From: Methylomonas sp.
GTDB lineage: Bacteria > Pseudomonadota > Gammaproteobacteria > Methylococcales > Methylomonadaceae
NCBI GenBank assembly: GCA_026989715.1
Contig: JALSIU010000060.1
Span: 1 to 5,382, forward strand
DNA: 5,382 nt
Direction of reading: 5' to 3'
Made by a program: the position numbers and the translations under genes. Below, in pieces: positions 1 to 5,052 of this stretch. A model generated the notes under the pieces. It saw nothing but the letters and a program-made list of their open reading frames with translations, was not told the origin of the DNA and did not search any database. Position 1 is the stretch's first letter. Each line of letters begins with the position of its first letter.

Positions 1-20
1 AATGCATATAGAGGTCTATC

Positions 21-362
21 ATGGCATTAGCAAAAGAGGATGTTGAGCAAATTCAGGCGATTGTGTTACAGATTATCAATAATACACCTGAATTTAAAAA
101 TGCGAATGTGCGCTATGAAATTGATTTGCGTGAGCGCACTATCCGGGTGGAAGAAGAGCTTAAGCATCAGCGTGAGTTGATGCTTGAGGGCTTTAAACAA
201 ATGGAGAAACGTTTTGAGCAAGTGGATAAGCGTTTTGAATCTATGCAATTAGAGATGGATAAACGCTTTACCGAAATGGGTCGTCGTCTTGATCGCTTTA
301 TGTTTTGGTCGTTAGGCATTACGGTCTCTAGCGCGATTTTTGTGGTAAATTATTTGCAATAG
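21..362 (+). CDS. Small coiled-coil protein with C-terminal membrane anchor
   Basis: This encodes 113 residues and I do not recognise a named family. GAGGT at 11-15 lies five bases before the ATG, which supports this start. Residues 1-30 include a short hydrophobic helix (IQAIVLQII). Residues 35-92 are highly charged and rich in K, R, E, Q and M. A short phrase recurs there as KRFEQVD, KRFESMQ, KRFTEMG and RRLDRFM, the pattern of a repeated-heptad coiled coil. Residues 93-112 are hydrophobic (FWSLGITVSSAIFVVNYL) and would form a single membrane span with almost no tail. The likely picture is an inner-membrane protein with its coiled coil in the cytoplasm, possibly oligomeric; that is inference. 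It converges on the aminotransferase gene, with 72 bp between the two stop codons, so they are not in one operon. Anything upstream lies outside the window. Confidence 0.8.
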   Translation: MALAKEDVEQIQAIVLQIINNTPEFKNANVRYEIDLRERTIRVEEELKHQRELMLEGFKQMEKRFEQVDKRFESMQLEMDKRFTEMGRRLDRFMFWSLGITVSSAIFVVNYLQ

Positions 363-398
363 GCATATTGCGGCGTGCTCAAAAGTATGTTGATTTGC

Positions 399-422
399 AC
401 TCCCGCTGTTTTTTGCGGGAGT
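399..422. terminator. Hairpin between convergent genes, possible bidirectional terminator
   Basis: ACTCCCGC at 399-406 pairs perfectly with GCGGGAGT at 415-422 across an 8-nt T-rich loop. It lies 36 bp past the stop of the small coiled-coil gene and 12 bp past the stop of the oppositely oriented aminotransferase gene, where a shared terminator is expected. Neither strand has a proper U tract after the stem: the plus side runs into a G-rich stretch ending in seven Gs at 428-434. A classical intrinsic terminator is therefore not proven. Confidence 0.5.
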
Positions 423-434
423 ACGGAGGGGGGG

Positions 435-1619
435 TTAGGCAATCACGCGTTTAATGCGAGCAATGGCATTTTGCAGGTTTGCCATGCTGGTGGCAATGGA
501 GAGACGGATATGGCCAGGACAGCCGAAAGCGGAGCCGGGGACGAGTGCTACTTCGGCTTTTTCGATAAAAAATTGCGCTAAATCCAGGTCGTTATGGATG
601 CCGTCTAAACGTGCAATCAGTTTTTCAACATTGGGAAAAACATAAAACGTGCCGTCAGTGGCAAGGCAGTCAAAATCTGCCAGTTGGTTAAGTTCGGCAA
701 CCACATAGTCATGGCGTTTTTTAAATTCAACCAGCATGTTATCAATACAACTTTGTTCGCCTCTTAGTGCGGCTTCGGCGGCAACTTGCGAGATAGAGCA
801 GGGGTTAGAGGTACTTTGGGATTGCACTTTACGCATGCCAGCAATCAGGTTTTCGGGGCCGGCCGCATAGCCAATGCGCCAGCCGGTCATGGAGTAGGCT
901 TTAGAGACGCCGTTCATTACCAGGGTGCGGGCATATAGGGCAGGGCAGGCGTTGAGAATATTAACAAAGCTGCCTTTTTGCCAAAGGATATGTTCATACA
1001 TATCATCGGTGGCGATGATGATGTCGGGGTAGTCTAATAAAACCTCTGCCAACGCGCTGAGCTCTTCTAGTGTGTAGGCAACCCCGGTTGGATTGGATGG
1101 GCTGTTGATAATAAATAAACGGGTTTTATCGGTGATGGCGGCACGCAATTGCTCGGCGGTTATTTTAAATTGTTGCGCTTGGCCGGTTTCGATAATAACG
1201 GGCACTGCATCGGCCAGTAAAACGATATCGGGATACGAGACCCAGTAAGGCGCGGGGATAATGACTTCATCGCCTTTATTTAAAAGGGCTTGTGCGAGGT
1301 TGTAAGAGCTTTGTTTGCCCCCTGATGAAACCAGTATTTGTTTGGCGGTGTAGTCTAATTGGTTGTCATGCTTAAATTTGGCAATAATGGCCTGTTTTAG
1401 GCTGGGTGTGCCATCGACCGCGGTGTATTTGGTAAAGCCCTCTGCAATGGCTTGGGTGGCGGCGGCTTTTATGTGTTCAGGGGTATCAAAGTCAGGTTCT
1501 CCGGCACCTAGGCCAATAATATCGACACCGGCGGCACGCAATTCGGCGGCTTTTGCGGTGATGGCTAGTGTGGGTGATGGTTTAACTGCACTCAGTCGGT
1601 CGGCGAGTTTGATACTCAT
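435..1619 (-). CDS. aspC: Aspartate aminotransferase (subgroup Ib, class I PLP-dependent)
   Basis: This encodes a 394-residue cytoplasmic enzyme expected to transfer the amino group between aspartate and 2-oxoglutarate, using pyridoxal phosphate. The length is usual for subgroup Ib. Visible signatures are an N-terminal MSIKLADRLSAVKPSPT, IGLGAGEPDFDTP (35-47), GGKQSSYN (100-107) and NSPSNPTG (172-179, with Asn176). TDDMYEH (204-210) holds the cofactor-facing Asp205 and Tyr208. SKAYSMTGWRIGYA (239-252) holds the Schiff-base lysine, Lys240. HIRLSIATS (370-378) holds Arg372, expected to grip the substrate carboxylate. The ATG at 1619 is chosen because GAGGGA (plus-strand 1626-1631) lies six bases upstream and the family starts here; the extra 29 in-frame codons reaching 1706 are not family-like. 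Some Ib members also aminate prephenate or other keto acids, so exact substrate and symbol are inferred. It is divergent from uvrB across a repeat-bearing spacer. Confidence 0.92.
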   Translation of the reverse strand: MSIKLADRLSAVKPSPTLAITAKAAELRAAGVDIIGLGAGEPDFDTPEHIKAAATQAIAEGFTKYTAVDGTPSLKQAIIAKFKHDNQLDYTAKQILVSSGGKQSSYNLAQALLNKGDEVIIPAPYWVSYPDIVLLADAVPVIIETGQAQQFKITAEQLRAAITDKTRLFIINSPSNPTGVAYTLEELSALAEVLLDYPDIIIATDDMYEHILWQKGSFVNILNACPALYARTLVMNGVSKAYSMTGWRIGYAAGPENLIAGMRKVQSQSTSNPCSISQVAAEAALRGEQSCIDNMLVEFKKRHDYVVAELNQLADFDCLATDGTFYVFPNVEKLIARLDGIHNDLDLAQFFIEKAEVALVPGSAFGCPGHIRLSIATSMANLQNAIARIKRVIA

Positions 1620-1687
1620 TAAAAATCCCTCGAATTGATTGGTGTTTAAATGGTTCGCGTGATAGTTGCAAATCCATCCATTTAGGT

Positions 1688-1709
1688 GCTGTGTGATATA
1701 AAACACGGC
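1688..1709. promoter_or_regulatory. Imperfect 22-bp palindrome in the aminotransferase leader
   Basis: GCTGTGTGATATAAAACACG continues to 1709 (GC) and matches its own reverse complement at 8 of 11 positions per half. It lies between the proposed -10 box and the start codon of the minus-strand aminotransferase gene, a place where a repressor could act. It contains TGTGA followed after six bases by ACACG, so it also loosely resembles a CRP-type half-site pair. The regulator is unknown and chance symmetry is possible. Confidence 0.25.
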
Positions 1710-1735
1710 ACTTGTTTAGTATTGCATTACTCCCG

Positions 1736-1764
1736 ATTATACCCTAAGAATATCGCTATCTATA
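1736..1764 (-). promoter_or_regulatory. Putative promoter of the aminotransferase gene
   Basis: On the minus strand a consensus -10 box, TATAAT (plus-strand 1736-1741), is preceded 17 bp upstream by TATAGA (1759-1764). TATAGA matches the TTGACA -35 consensus at only three of six positions. Transcription would start near 1729, giving a leader of about 110 nt before the ATG at 1619. The -35 hexamer is part of an 11-bp motif, TATAGATAGCG, that also sits in front of uvrB in the opposite orientation. Confidence 0.5.
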
Positions 1765-1926
1765 AAATAAAGCTTTACGAAATATTATTTTTATACCTAT
1801 TTTTTTAAAGACCTGCGTAGGCTGGGTAGAGCGTCTGTTTGCGAAACCCAGCATTTTATGCGCAAGAATAATGGTTTGCACGGCGATGTATCCATGTGTT
1901 GGAGTGTTAAAGAGGTATAGATAGCG
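1754..1926. repeat. MITE-like unit bounded by 11-bp inverted repeats
   Basis: CGCTATCTATA at 1754-1764 is the exact reverse complement of TATAGATAGCG at 1916-1926, enclosing 173 bp with no coding capacity. A second, inner pair, TATACCT (1792-1798) and AGGTATA (1913-1919), lies nested within it. In the centre is a GCTGGGT/ACCCAGC hairpin. A short non-coding segment with nested terminal inverted repeats is what a non-autonomous miniature element looks like. No target-site duplication is evident, so mobility is inference. Confidence 0.45.
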
Positions 1927-1942
1927 CGTGATAGTCGCTAAA
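1788..1942. repeat. Tandem repeat copy 1 (155 bp) with REP-like hairpin
   Basis: This is the first of two directly adjacent copies. It starts TTTTTATACC and ends GATAGTCGCTAAA. The core forms a hairpin: GCTGGGT (1821-1827) pairs with ACCCAGC (1846-1852), and an outer TGCG (1814-1817) can pair with CGCA (1861-1864). The GTAGGCTGGGT...ACCCAGC pattern resembles dispersed intergenic palindromes that I know from many proteobacteria. The two copies differ by about seven substitutions and one inserted base, roughly 95 percent identity, so the duplication is fairly recent. Confidence 0.9.
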
Positions 1943-2098
1943 TTTTTATATCTATTATTTTAAAGAACTGCGTAGGCTGGGTAGAGCGTCTGTTTGCGAA
2001 ACCCAGCATTTTATGCGCAAGAATAATGGTTTGCGCGGCGATGTATCCATATGTTGGGGTGTTAATAGAGGTATAGATAGCGCGTGATAGTTGCTAAA
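1943..2098. repeat. Tandem repeat copy 2 (156 bp) with REP-like hairpin
   Basis: This is the second copy, offset by 155 bp from the first and by 156 bp after an extra T near 2068. Its hairpin arms are GCTGGGT (1976-1982) and ACCCAGC (2001-2007). Its TATAGATAGCG is at 2072-2082, and the copy ends inside the proposed -10 box of uvrB. It has no ORF of note. With copy 1 it accounts for most of the gene-free spacer at 1620-2130. Confidence 0.9.
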
Positions 2099-2100
2099 AT
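2072..2100 (+). promoter_or_regulatory. Putative promoter of uvrB
   Basis: TATAGA (2072-2077) lies 17 bp before TAAAAT (2095-2100). The -10 box is extended by a TG at 2092-2093 (TGCTAAAAT), which could compensate for the poor -35. Transcription would begin near 2107, leaving a short leader of about 25-30 nt. I see no convincing LexA box (CTGT-N8-ACAG) in the spacer, so SOS control is not supported here. Confidence 0.45.
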
Positions 2101-2130
2101 GTTCAATTCCATTAATCAATATGAATAGCG

Positions 2131-4140
2131 GTGTCGGTGAGTAAATTATTTAAAATTCAGAGTCGATTTAAGCCGGCAGGTGACCAGCCTGCGGCGATTA
2201 AACAGTTGGTTGCAGGATTGGCGGATGGCGAGGTGCATCAAACCTTGCTGGGGGTGACCGGTTCAGGTAAGACTTTTACCATTGCTAATATGATTCAGGA
2301 AATCCAACGCCCTGCCATGATTATGGCACCTAATAAGACTTTGGCGGCACAATTATACGGTGAGATGAAGGAGTTTTTTCCGGAAAACAGTGTCGAGTAT
2401 TTTGTGTCGTATTATGATTATTATCAGCCGGAAGCGTATGTGCCTGCATCGGATACGTTTATTGATAAAGATGCATCACGCAATGATCATATTGAGCAAA
2501 TGCGTTTGTCGGCCACCAAGGCGTTATTAGAGCGTCAGGATACCATTGTGGTGGCGACCGTTTCGGCCATTTATGGATTGGGTGAGCCGGAGTCTTATTT
2601 TAAGATGGTGTTGCATTTGGTGCGTGGCGATCAGATACGGCAACGGGATATTGTGCGCCGTTTTGCGAGTATGCAGTATACACGTAATGATATTGAGTTG
2701 CGTCGCGGGACGTATCGAGTGCGCGGTGATGTGATTGATGTGTTTCCGGCAGAATCGGAGGAGGCGGCCTTACGCATTGAGTTGTTTGATGATGAAATTG
2801 AGCGTTTGTCATTGTTTGATCCGTTAACCGGTGAGATTTTGCATCGAGTGGCGCGTTATACGGTGTACCCTAAAAGCCATTATGTTGCCCCGCGGGAGAC
2901 TTTGTTGCAGGCGGTTGAAAAAATAAAGGCAGAGCTTAAAGTGCGCTTGCAACAGTTGCGCACTTTAAATAAATTGGTGGAGGCACAGCGTTTAGAGCAA
3001 CGAACCTTATTTGATATTGAAATGATTTATGAGGTGGGGTATTGCTCGGGTATTGAGAATTATTCGCGCTATTTGTCCGGGCGTGAGGATGGGGAGTCGC
3101 CACCGACGATGTTTGATTATTTGCAAGATAATGCGGTGGTCATTATTGATGAAAGCCATGTGACGGTGCCGCAAATTGGGGCAATGTATAAAGGCGATCG
3201 CTCACGTAAGGAAACTTTGGTTGAATACGGCTTTCGTTTGCCGTCGGCTTTGGATAATCGCCCGTTACGTTTTGACGAATTTGCGGCAAAAATAGGCCAG
3301 AGAATTTATGTGTCGGCAACGCCTGGGCCTTATGAAAGAGAGCATTCAGGTGTTTTTGTGGAGCAAGTGGTACGGCCTACCGGTTTGTTAGACCCTGAGA
3401 TTGAAGTGCGCCCTGCAAGCACGCAAGTGGATGATTTATTGTCAGAGATTCATATGCGGGTTGAGCTGCAAGAGCGCGTTTTAGTGACGACCTTAACCAA
3501 GCGGATGTCAGAAGATTTAACTGAATACTTGATGGAGCATGATGTGCGTGTGCGTTATTTGCATTCGGATGTCGATACGGTAGAGCGCGTGGAAATTATT
3601 CGTGATTTACGTTTGGGAAAATTTGATGTATTGGTCGGCATTAATTTATTGCGTGAAGGCTTGGATATTCCGGAAGTGTCGCTTGTTGCCATTTTAGATG
3701 CGGATAAGGAGGGCTTTTTGCGTTCCGTCGTGTCTTTAATTCAGACGATTGGTCGTGCCGCGCGTAATGCCAATGGTAAGGCGATTTTATATGGCGATAA
3801 AATCACCAAGTCTATGGCGCAGGCGATAGAAGAAACGCAACGCCGCCGCGCAAAGCAGCAGGCATTTAATCGGCAACAGGGAATTGTGCCAACCACGATT
3901 TATAAGTCGGTAACCGATATTTTAGAAGTAAGCATTCCGGGAGCCGGTTTAAATCAGTCTGCAAAAAATAAGGCCGCCACGCAACAGGAAAGTTATAAGT
4001 CTTTGTCTGCAAAAGAGAAAGAGAAGAGGTTAGCGCAATTAGAAGCGCAGATGTATCAGCATGCAAAAAATTTGGAGTTTGAAGAGGCAGCCCGTATTCG
4101 TGATGAGATAAAGCAATTACAGGCAGAGATGTTGATTTAA
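2131..4140 (+). CDS. uvrB: UvrABC excinuclease subunit B
   Basis: This encodes the damage-verification helicase of nucleotide excision repair, which receives DNA from UvrA and recruits UvrC for incision. It has 669 residues, against 673 in E. coli. Motifs in order: Walker A GVTGSGKT (41-48, Lys47), the DNA-inserting beta-hairpin region YFVSYYDYYQPEAYVP (90-105), the DESH box (340-343), VSATPG (394-399), VGINLLREGLDIPEV (502-516) and QTIGRAARN (538-546, arginine finger region). A C-terminal UVR domain (about 632-667) contains HAKNLEFEEAARIRDEI, the contact for UvrC. The start is uncertain. In-frame GTG codons lie at 2131 and 2137; the second aligns with E. coli MSKPFK, and neither has a strong ribosome site. 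An upstream in-frame TGA at 2122 blocks extension. One oddity is Val533-Val534, where UvrB proteins normally have Glu followed by Arg or Thr. Confidence 0.98.
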   Translation: MSVSKLFKIQSRFKPAGDQPAAIKQLVAGLADGEVHQTLLGVTGSGKTFTIANMIQEIQRPAMIMAPNKTLAAQLYGEMKEFFPENSVEYFVSYYDYYQPEAYVPASDTFIDKDASRNDHIEQMRLSATKALLERQDTIVVATVSAIYGLGEPESYFKMVLHLVRGDQIRQRDIVRRFASMQYTRNDIELRRGTYRVRGDVIDVFPAESEEAALRIELFDDEIERLSLFDPLTGEILHRVARYTVYPKSHYVAPRETLLQAVEKIKAELKVRLQQLRTLNKLVEAQRLEQRTLFDIEMIYEVGYCSGIENYSRYLSGREDGESPPTMFDYLQDNAVVIIDESHVTVPQIGAMYKGDRSRKETLVEYGFRLPSALDNRPLRFDEFAAKIGQRIYVSATPGPYEREHSGVFVEQVVRPTGLLDPEIEVRPASTQVDDLLSEIHMRVELQERVLVTTLTKRMSEDLTEYLMEHDVRVRYLHSDVDTVERVEIIRDLRLGKFDVLVGINLLREGLDIPEVSLVAILDADKEGFLRSVVSLIQTIGRAARNANGKAILYGDKITKSMAQAIEETQRRRAKQQAFNRQQGIVPTTIYKSVTDILEVSIPGAGLNQSAKNKAATQQESYKSLSAKEKEKRLAQLEAQMYQHAKNLEFEEAARIRDEIKQLQAEMLI

Positions 4141-4143
4141 GGC

Positions 4144-4171
4144 TTGCAATATCTGTTTTTTTGGGTAAAAT
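4144..4171 (+). promoter_or_regulatory. Promoter of the tRNA-Val pair
   Basis: TTGCAA (4144-4149) and TAAAAT (4166-4171) are separated by 16 bp, a good sigma-70 arrangement. It begins three bases after the uvrB stop and ends 33 bp before the first tRNA. It gives the tRNAs their own transcription start near 4178, independent of uvrB. No terminator hairpin is visible between uvrB and this promoter. Confidence 0.65.
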
Positions 4172-4204
4172 ACGCTCTTCTTAAATTAGTTACTAAGATT
4201 ATTT

Positions 4205-4282
4205 AGGCGTGTAGCTCAGCCTGGTTAGAGCACCATCATTACATGGTGGGGGTCAGTAGTTCAAATCTATTCGCGCCTACCA
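4205..4282 (+). tRNA. tRNA-Val (anticodon UAC), diverged
   Basis: A full cloverleaf can be drawn. The acceptor is AGGCGTG/CGCGCCT, the D arm GCTC/GAGC with a 10-nt loop, the anticodon stem CCATC/GGTGG and the loop ATTACAT with anticodon TAC at 4240-4242. The T arm is AGTAG/CTATT with loop TTCAAAT, followed by an encoded ACCA. It would read GUA and related valine codons. Several features are weak: one G-U in the acceptor, one in the anticodon stem, a T stem with a single G-C pair, and A32 facing U38, which could pair and tighten the anticodon loop. The body resembles the adjacent GAC-type gene more than a usual valine UAC tRNA, so it may be a recruited or decaying copy. Confidence 0.85.
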
Positions 4283-4314
4283 GTCAATCTTAGTCTTATC
4301 TTGTTAGATTCTTT

Positions 4315-4391
4315 AGGCGCGTAGCTCAGTTGGTTAGAGCACTACCTTGACATGGTAGGGGTCGGTGATTCGAATTCACTCGTGCCTACCA
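4315..4391 (+). tRNA. tRNA-Val (anticodon GAC)
   Basis: The cloverleaf has acceptor AGGCGCG/CGTGCCT (one G-U), D arm GCTC/GAGC, anticodon stem CTACC/GGTAG and loop TTGACAT with GAC at 4349-4351. The T arm is GGTGA/TCACT with loop TTCGAAT, followed by an encoded ACCA. It would read GUC and GUU. Position 53-61 is A-U rather than the near-universal G-C, a mild oddity. It starts 110 bp after the upstream tRNA, and the bases just before each gene are similar (AGATTATTT and AGATTCTTT), consistent with an old tandem duplication. Confidence 0.93.
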
Positions 4392-4415
4392 TCTAAACCT
4401 CTGTTTTAGATGGTA
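4387..4415 (+). terminator. Hairpin overlapping the tRNA 3' CCA end
   Basis: TACCATCTAAA (4387-4397) pairs perfectly over 11 bp with TTTAGATGGTA (4405-4415) around a 7-nt loop. The left arm includes the last acceptor base and the encoded ACCA of tRNA-Val(GAC). It could stop transcription or shape 3' processing, but the following bases (ATATTCTG) are not a U tract, so terminator function is uncertain. Confidence 0.45.
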
Positions 4416-4436
4416 ATATTCTGAATTAGAAAATAC

Positions 4437-4592
4437 TTAAATACTAAAAAAATAATGCTGTGGGTAAAAACAACTTCTTGTTACCCCCTGTGTAAAATGT
4501 AGCAAGTCAATTGCCTTTGCGATAACAGGTTTAGGTAATTTGAGTAGGCTTTTTTCCGCTGATTTTTTTAGCTCTACCTTATAGCAGGTCAT
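4437..4592 (-). pseudogene. RelE/ParE-like toxin remnant (51 codons)
   Basis: The ATG (plus-strand 4590-4592) sits inside the 3' end of the upstream chimeric gene, overlapping it by 14 nt, as toxin genes often overlap their antitoxins. The first ~31 residues, including KVELKKSAEKSLLKLPKPVI, match the pattern of the RelE/ParE toxin N-terminus (Y-x-V-x-x-KSAEK-x-LLKLPK). After about residue 31 the sequence turns into HFTQGVTRSCF and stops at 51 residues, against roughly 85-95 in the family. The catalytic and RNA-contact residues of RelE lie in the missing C-terminal half, so no toxin activity is expected. The break probably lies near 4500. Family assignment is by motif and by position after an antitoxin-like tail. 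Confidence 0.6.
4446..4486 (-). terminator. Possible terminator of the minus-strand TA operon
   Basis: On the minus strand GGGTAACAA pairs with TTG and TTACCC (plus-strand 4462-4467, 4471-4473 with 4478-4486), with a 4-nt loop and a 3-nt bulge. About nine bases later comes a run of seven Ts (plus-strand 4446-4452). The spacing to the T run is longer than ideal. It would stop the operon before it runs antisense into the tRNA genes. Confidence 0.4.
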
Positions 4593-4818
4593 TGGCTTTA
4601 AGCTTTTTGATTACACTATCAAGCGATATGGTAGGCTCGTTTTTTAATTCTGCAACGGTAGCAAGGTCTTTTAAATCCTCTAATAATTCCATACGGGTGA
4701 TAGAGCTATAAGCACAGGTCTTTAGGTTTATACCTTTCAGTTTTATACCTGCATCAGGGTTTCCCTTGATAATGCCGAGGATAATATTGGTGTCTAATAA
4801 ATATTTAACCCCATTCAT
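4579..4818 (-). CDS. Chimera: VapC/PIN toxin N-terminus joined to Phd/YefM-like antitoxin tail
   Basis: This is a 79-residue protein. Residues 5-46 read like the first third of a VapC ribonuclease: KYLLDTNIILGIIKGN (Asp9 being the first PIN acidic residue) followed by CAYSSITRMELL (Glu44 the second). VapC proteins run to about 125-135 residues with further acidic residues near the C-terminus; these are absent, so a working nuclease is unlikely. From residue 46 the text changes to LEDLKDLATVAELKNEPTIS and ends KKLKANDLL. That resembles the toxin-binding tail of Phd/YefM-type antitoxins, and a RelE-like ORF begins exactly where such an antitoxin's partner should. The junction falls around plus-strand 4680-4692, in frame. 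The gene starts 14 nt inside the upstream antitoxin gene, with AGGA-type spacing before its ATG. Whether the hybrid is stable or binds either partner is unknown. Confidence 0.7.
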   Translation of the reverse strand: MNGVKYLLDTNIILGIIKGNPDAGIKLKGINLKTCAYSSITRMELLEDLKDLATVAELKNEPTISLDSVIKKLKANDLL

Positions 4819-5032
4819 TACGCATAGTCCTTTGTATTTCTACTGGGTCGCCTTTAAACGTAGGGGAGTTCTTAAGTATGCCAAAGAAGTCATTGAGTGT
4901 TTTAGGGGGCGTTTCTTCGCTGGCATACTTGCTTAGAAATTGCTCTATAAGGTCATTGGTTGATGAGTGCGCCTGTTTAGCTGCTTGTTTAAGCTGTTCG
5001 GCTACATCGTCTTTAAGTTCTAATGTTTGCAT
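4805..5032 (-). CDS. VapB-like antitoxin
   Basis: This is a 75-residue protein from the ATG at 5032. AGAGGT (plus-strand 5041-5046) lies eight bases upstream; an in-frame TTG at 5038 would leave only two bases and is rejected. The N-terminal part (MQTLELKDDVAEQLKQAAKQ) gives a short strand followed by helices, as in small DNA-binding antitoxin domains; fold class is inferred. The C-terminal part contains FFGILKNSPTFKGDPVEIQR and ends MRNEWG. That is the usual tail of antitoxins paired with VapC toxins beginning KYLLDTNI, which would wrap the PIN active site. It overlaps the downstream chimera by 14 nt. The gene appears intact, so it could still bind DNA or silence a VapC elsewhere, although its own toxin is cut short. 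Confidence 0.8.
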   Translation of the reverse strand: MQTLELKDDVAEQLKQAAKQAHSSTNDLIEQFLSKYASEETPPKTLNDFFGILKNSPTFKGDPVEIQRTMRNEWG

Positions 5033-5052
5033 ATTCAATTACCTCTAATTTA

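Noticed and set aside
1363..1638. Plus-strand ORF opposite the aminotransferase start
   Set aside because: It lies antisense to a strongly supported gene and its residues mirror that gene's codon pattern.
1620..1706. Extra 29 codons at the N-terminus of the aminotransferase
   Set aside because: They are not family-like, and a good ribosome site sits directly before the ATG at 1619.
1788..2098. CRISPR array
   Set aside because: There are only two long head-to-tail copies with no spacer between them.
1620..2130. LexA box or SOS operator before uvrB
   Set aside because: No CTGT-N8-ACAG arrangement was found; CTGT occurrences lack a matching partner.
2600..2812. Antisense ORF inside uvrB
   Set aside because: It is a shadow of the uvrB frame with low-complexity composition, no ribosome site and no recognisable motif. 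The same holds for the other ORFs within uvrB and the aminotransferase gene.
4543..4577. GTAG...CTAC hairpin after the chimera stop
   Set aside because: The stem is only four base pairs and lies within the RelE-like frame.
5033..5038. TTG start for the VapB-like antitoxin
   Set aside because: It would sit only two bases from the AGAGGT ribosome site; the ATG at 5032 has eight-base spacing.
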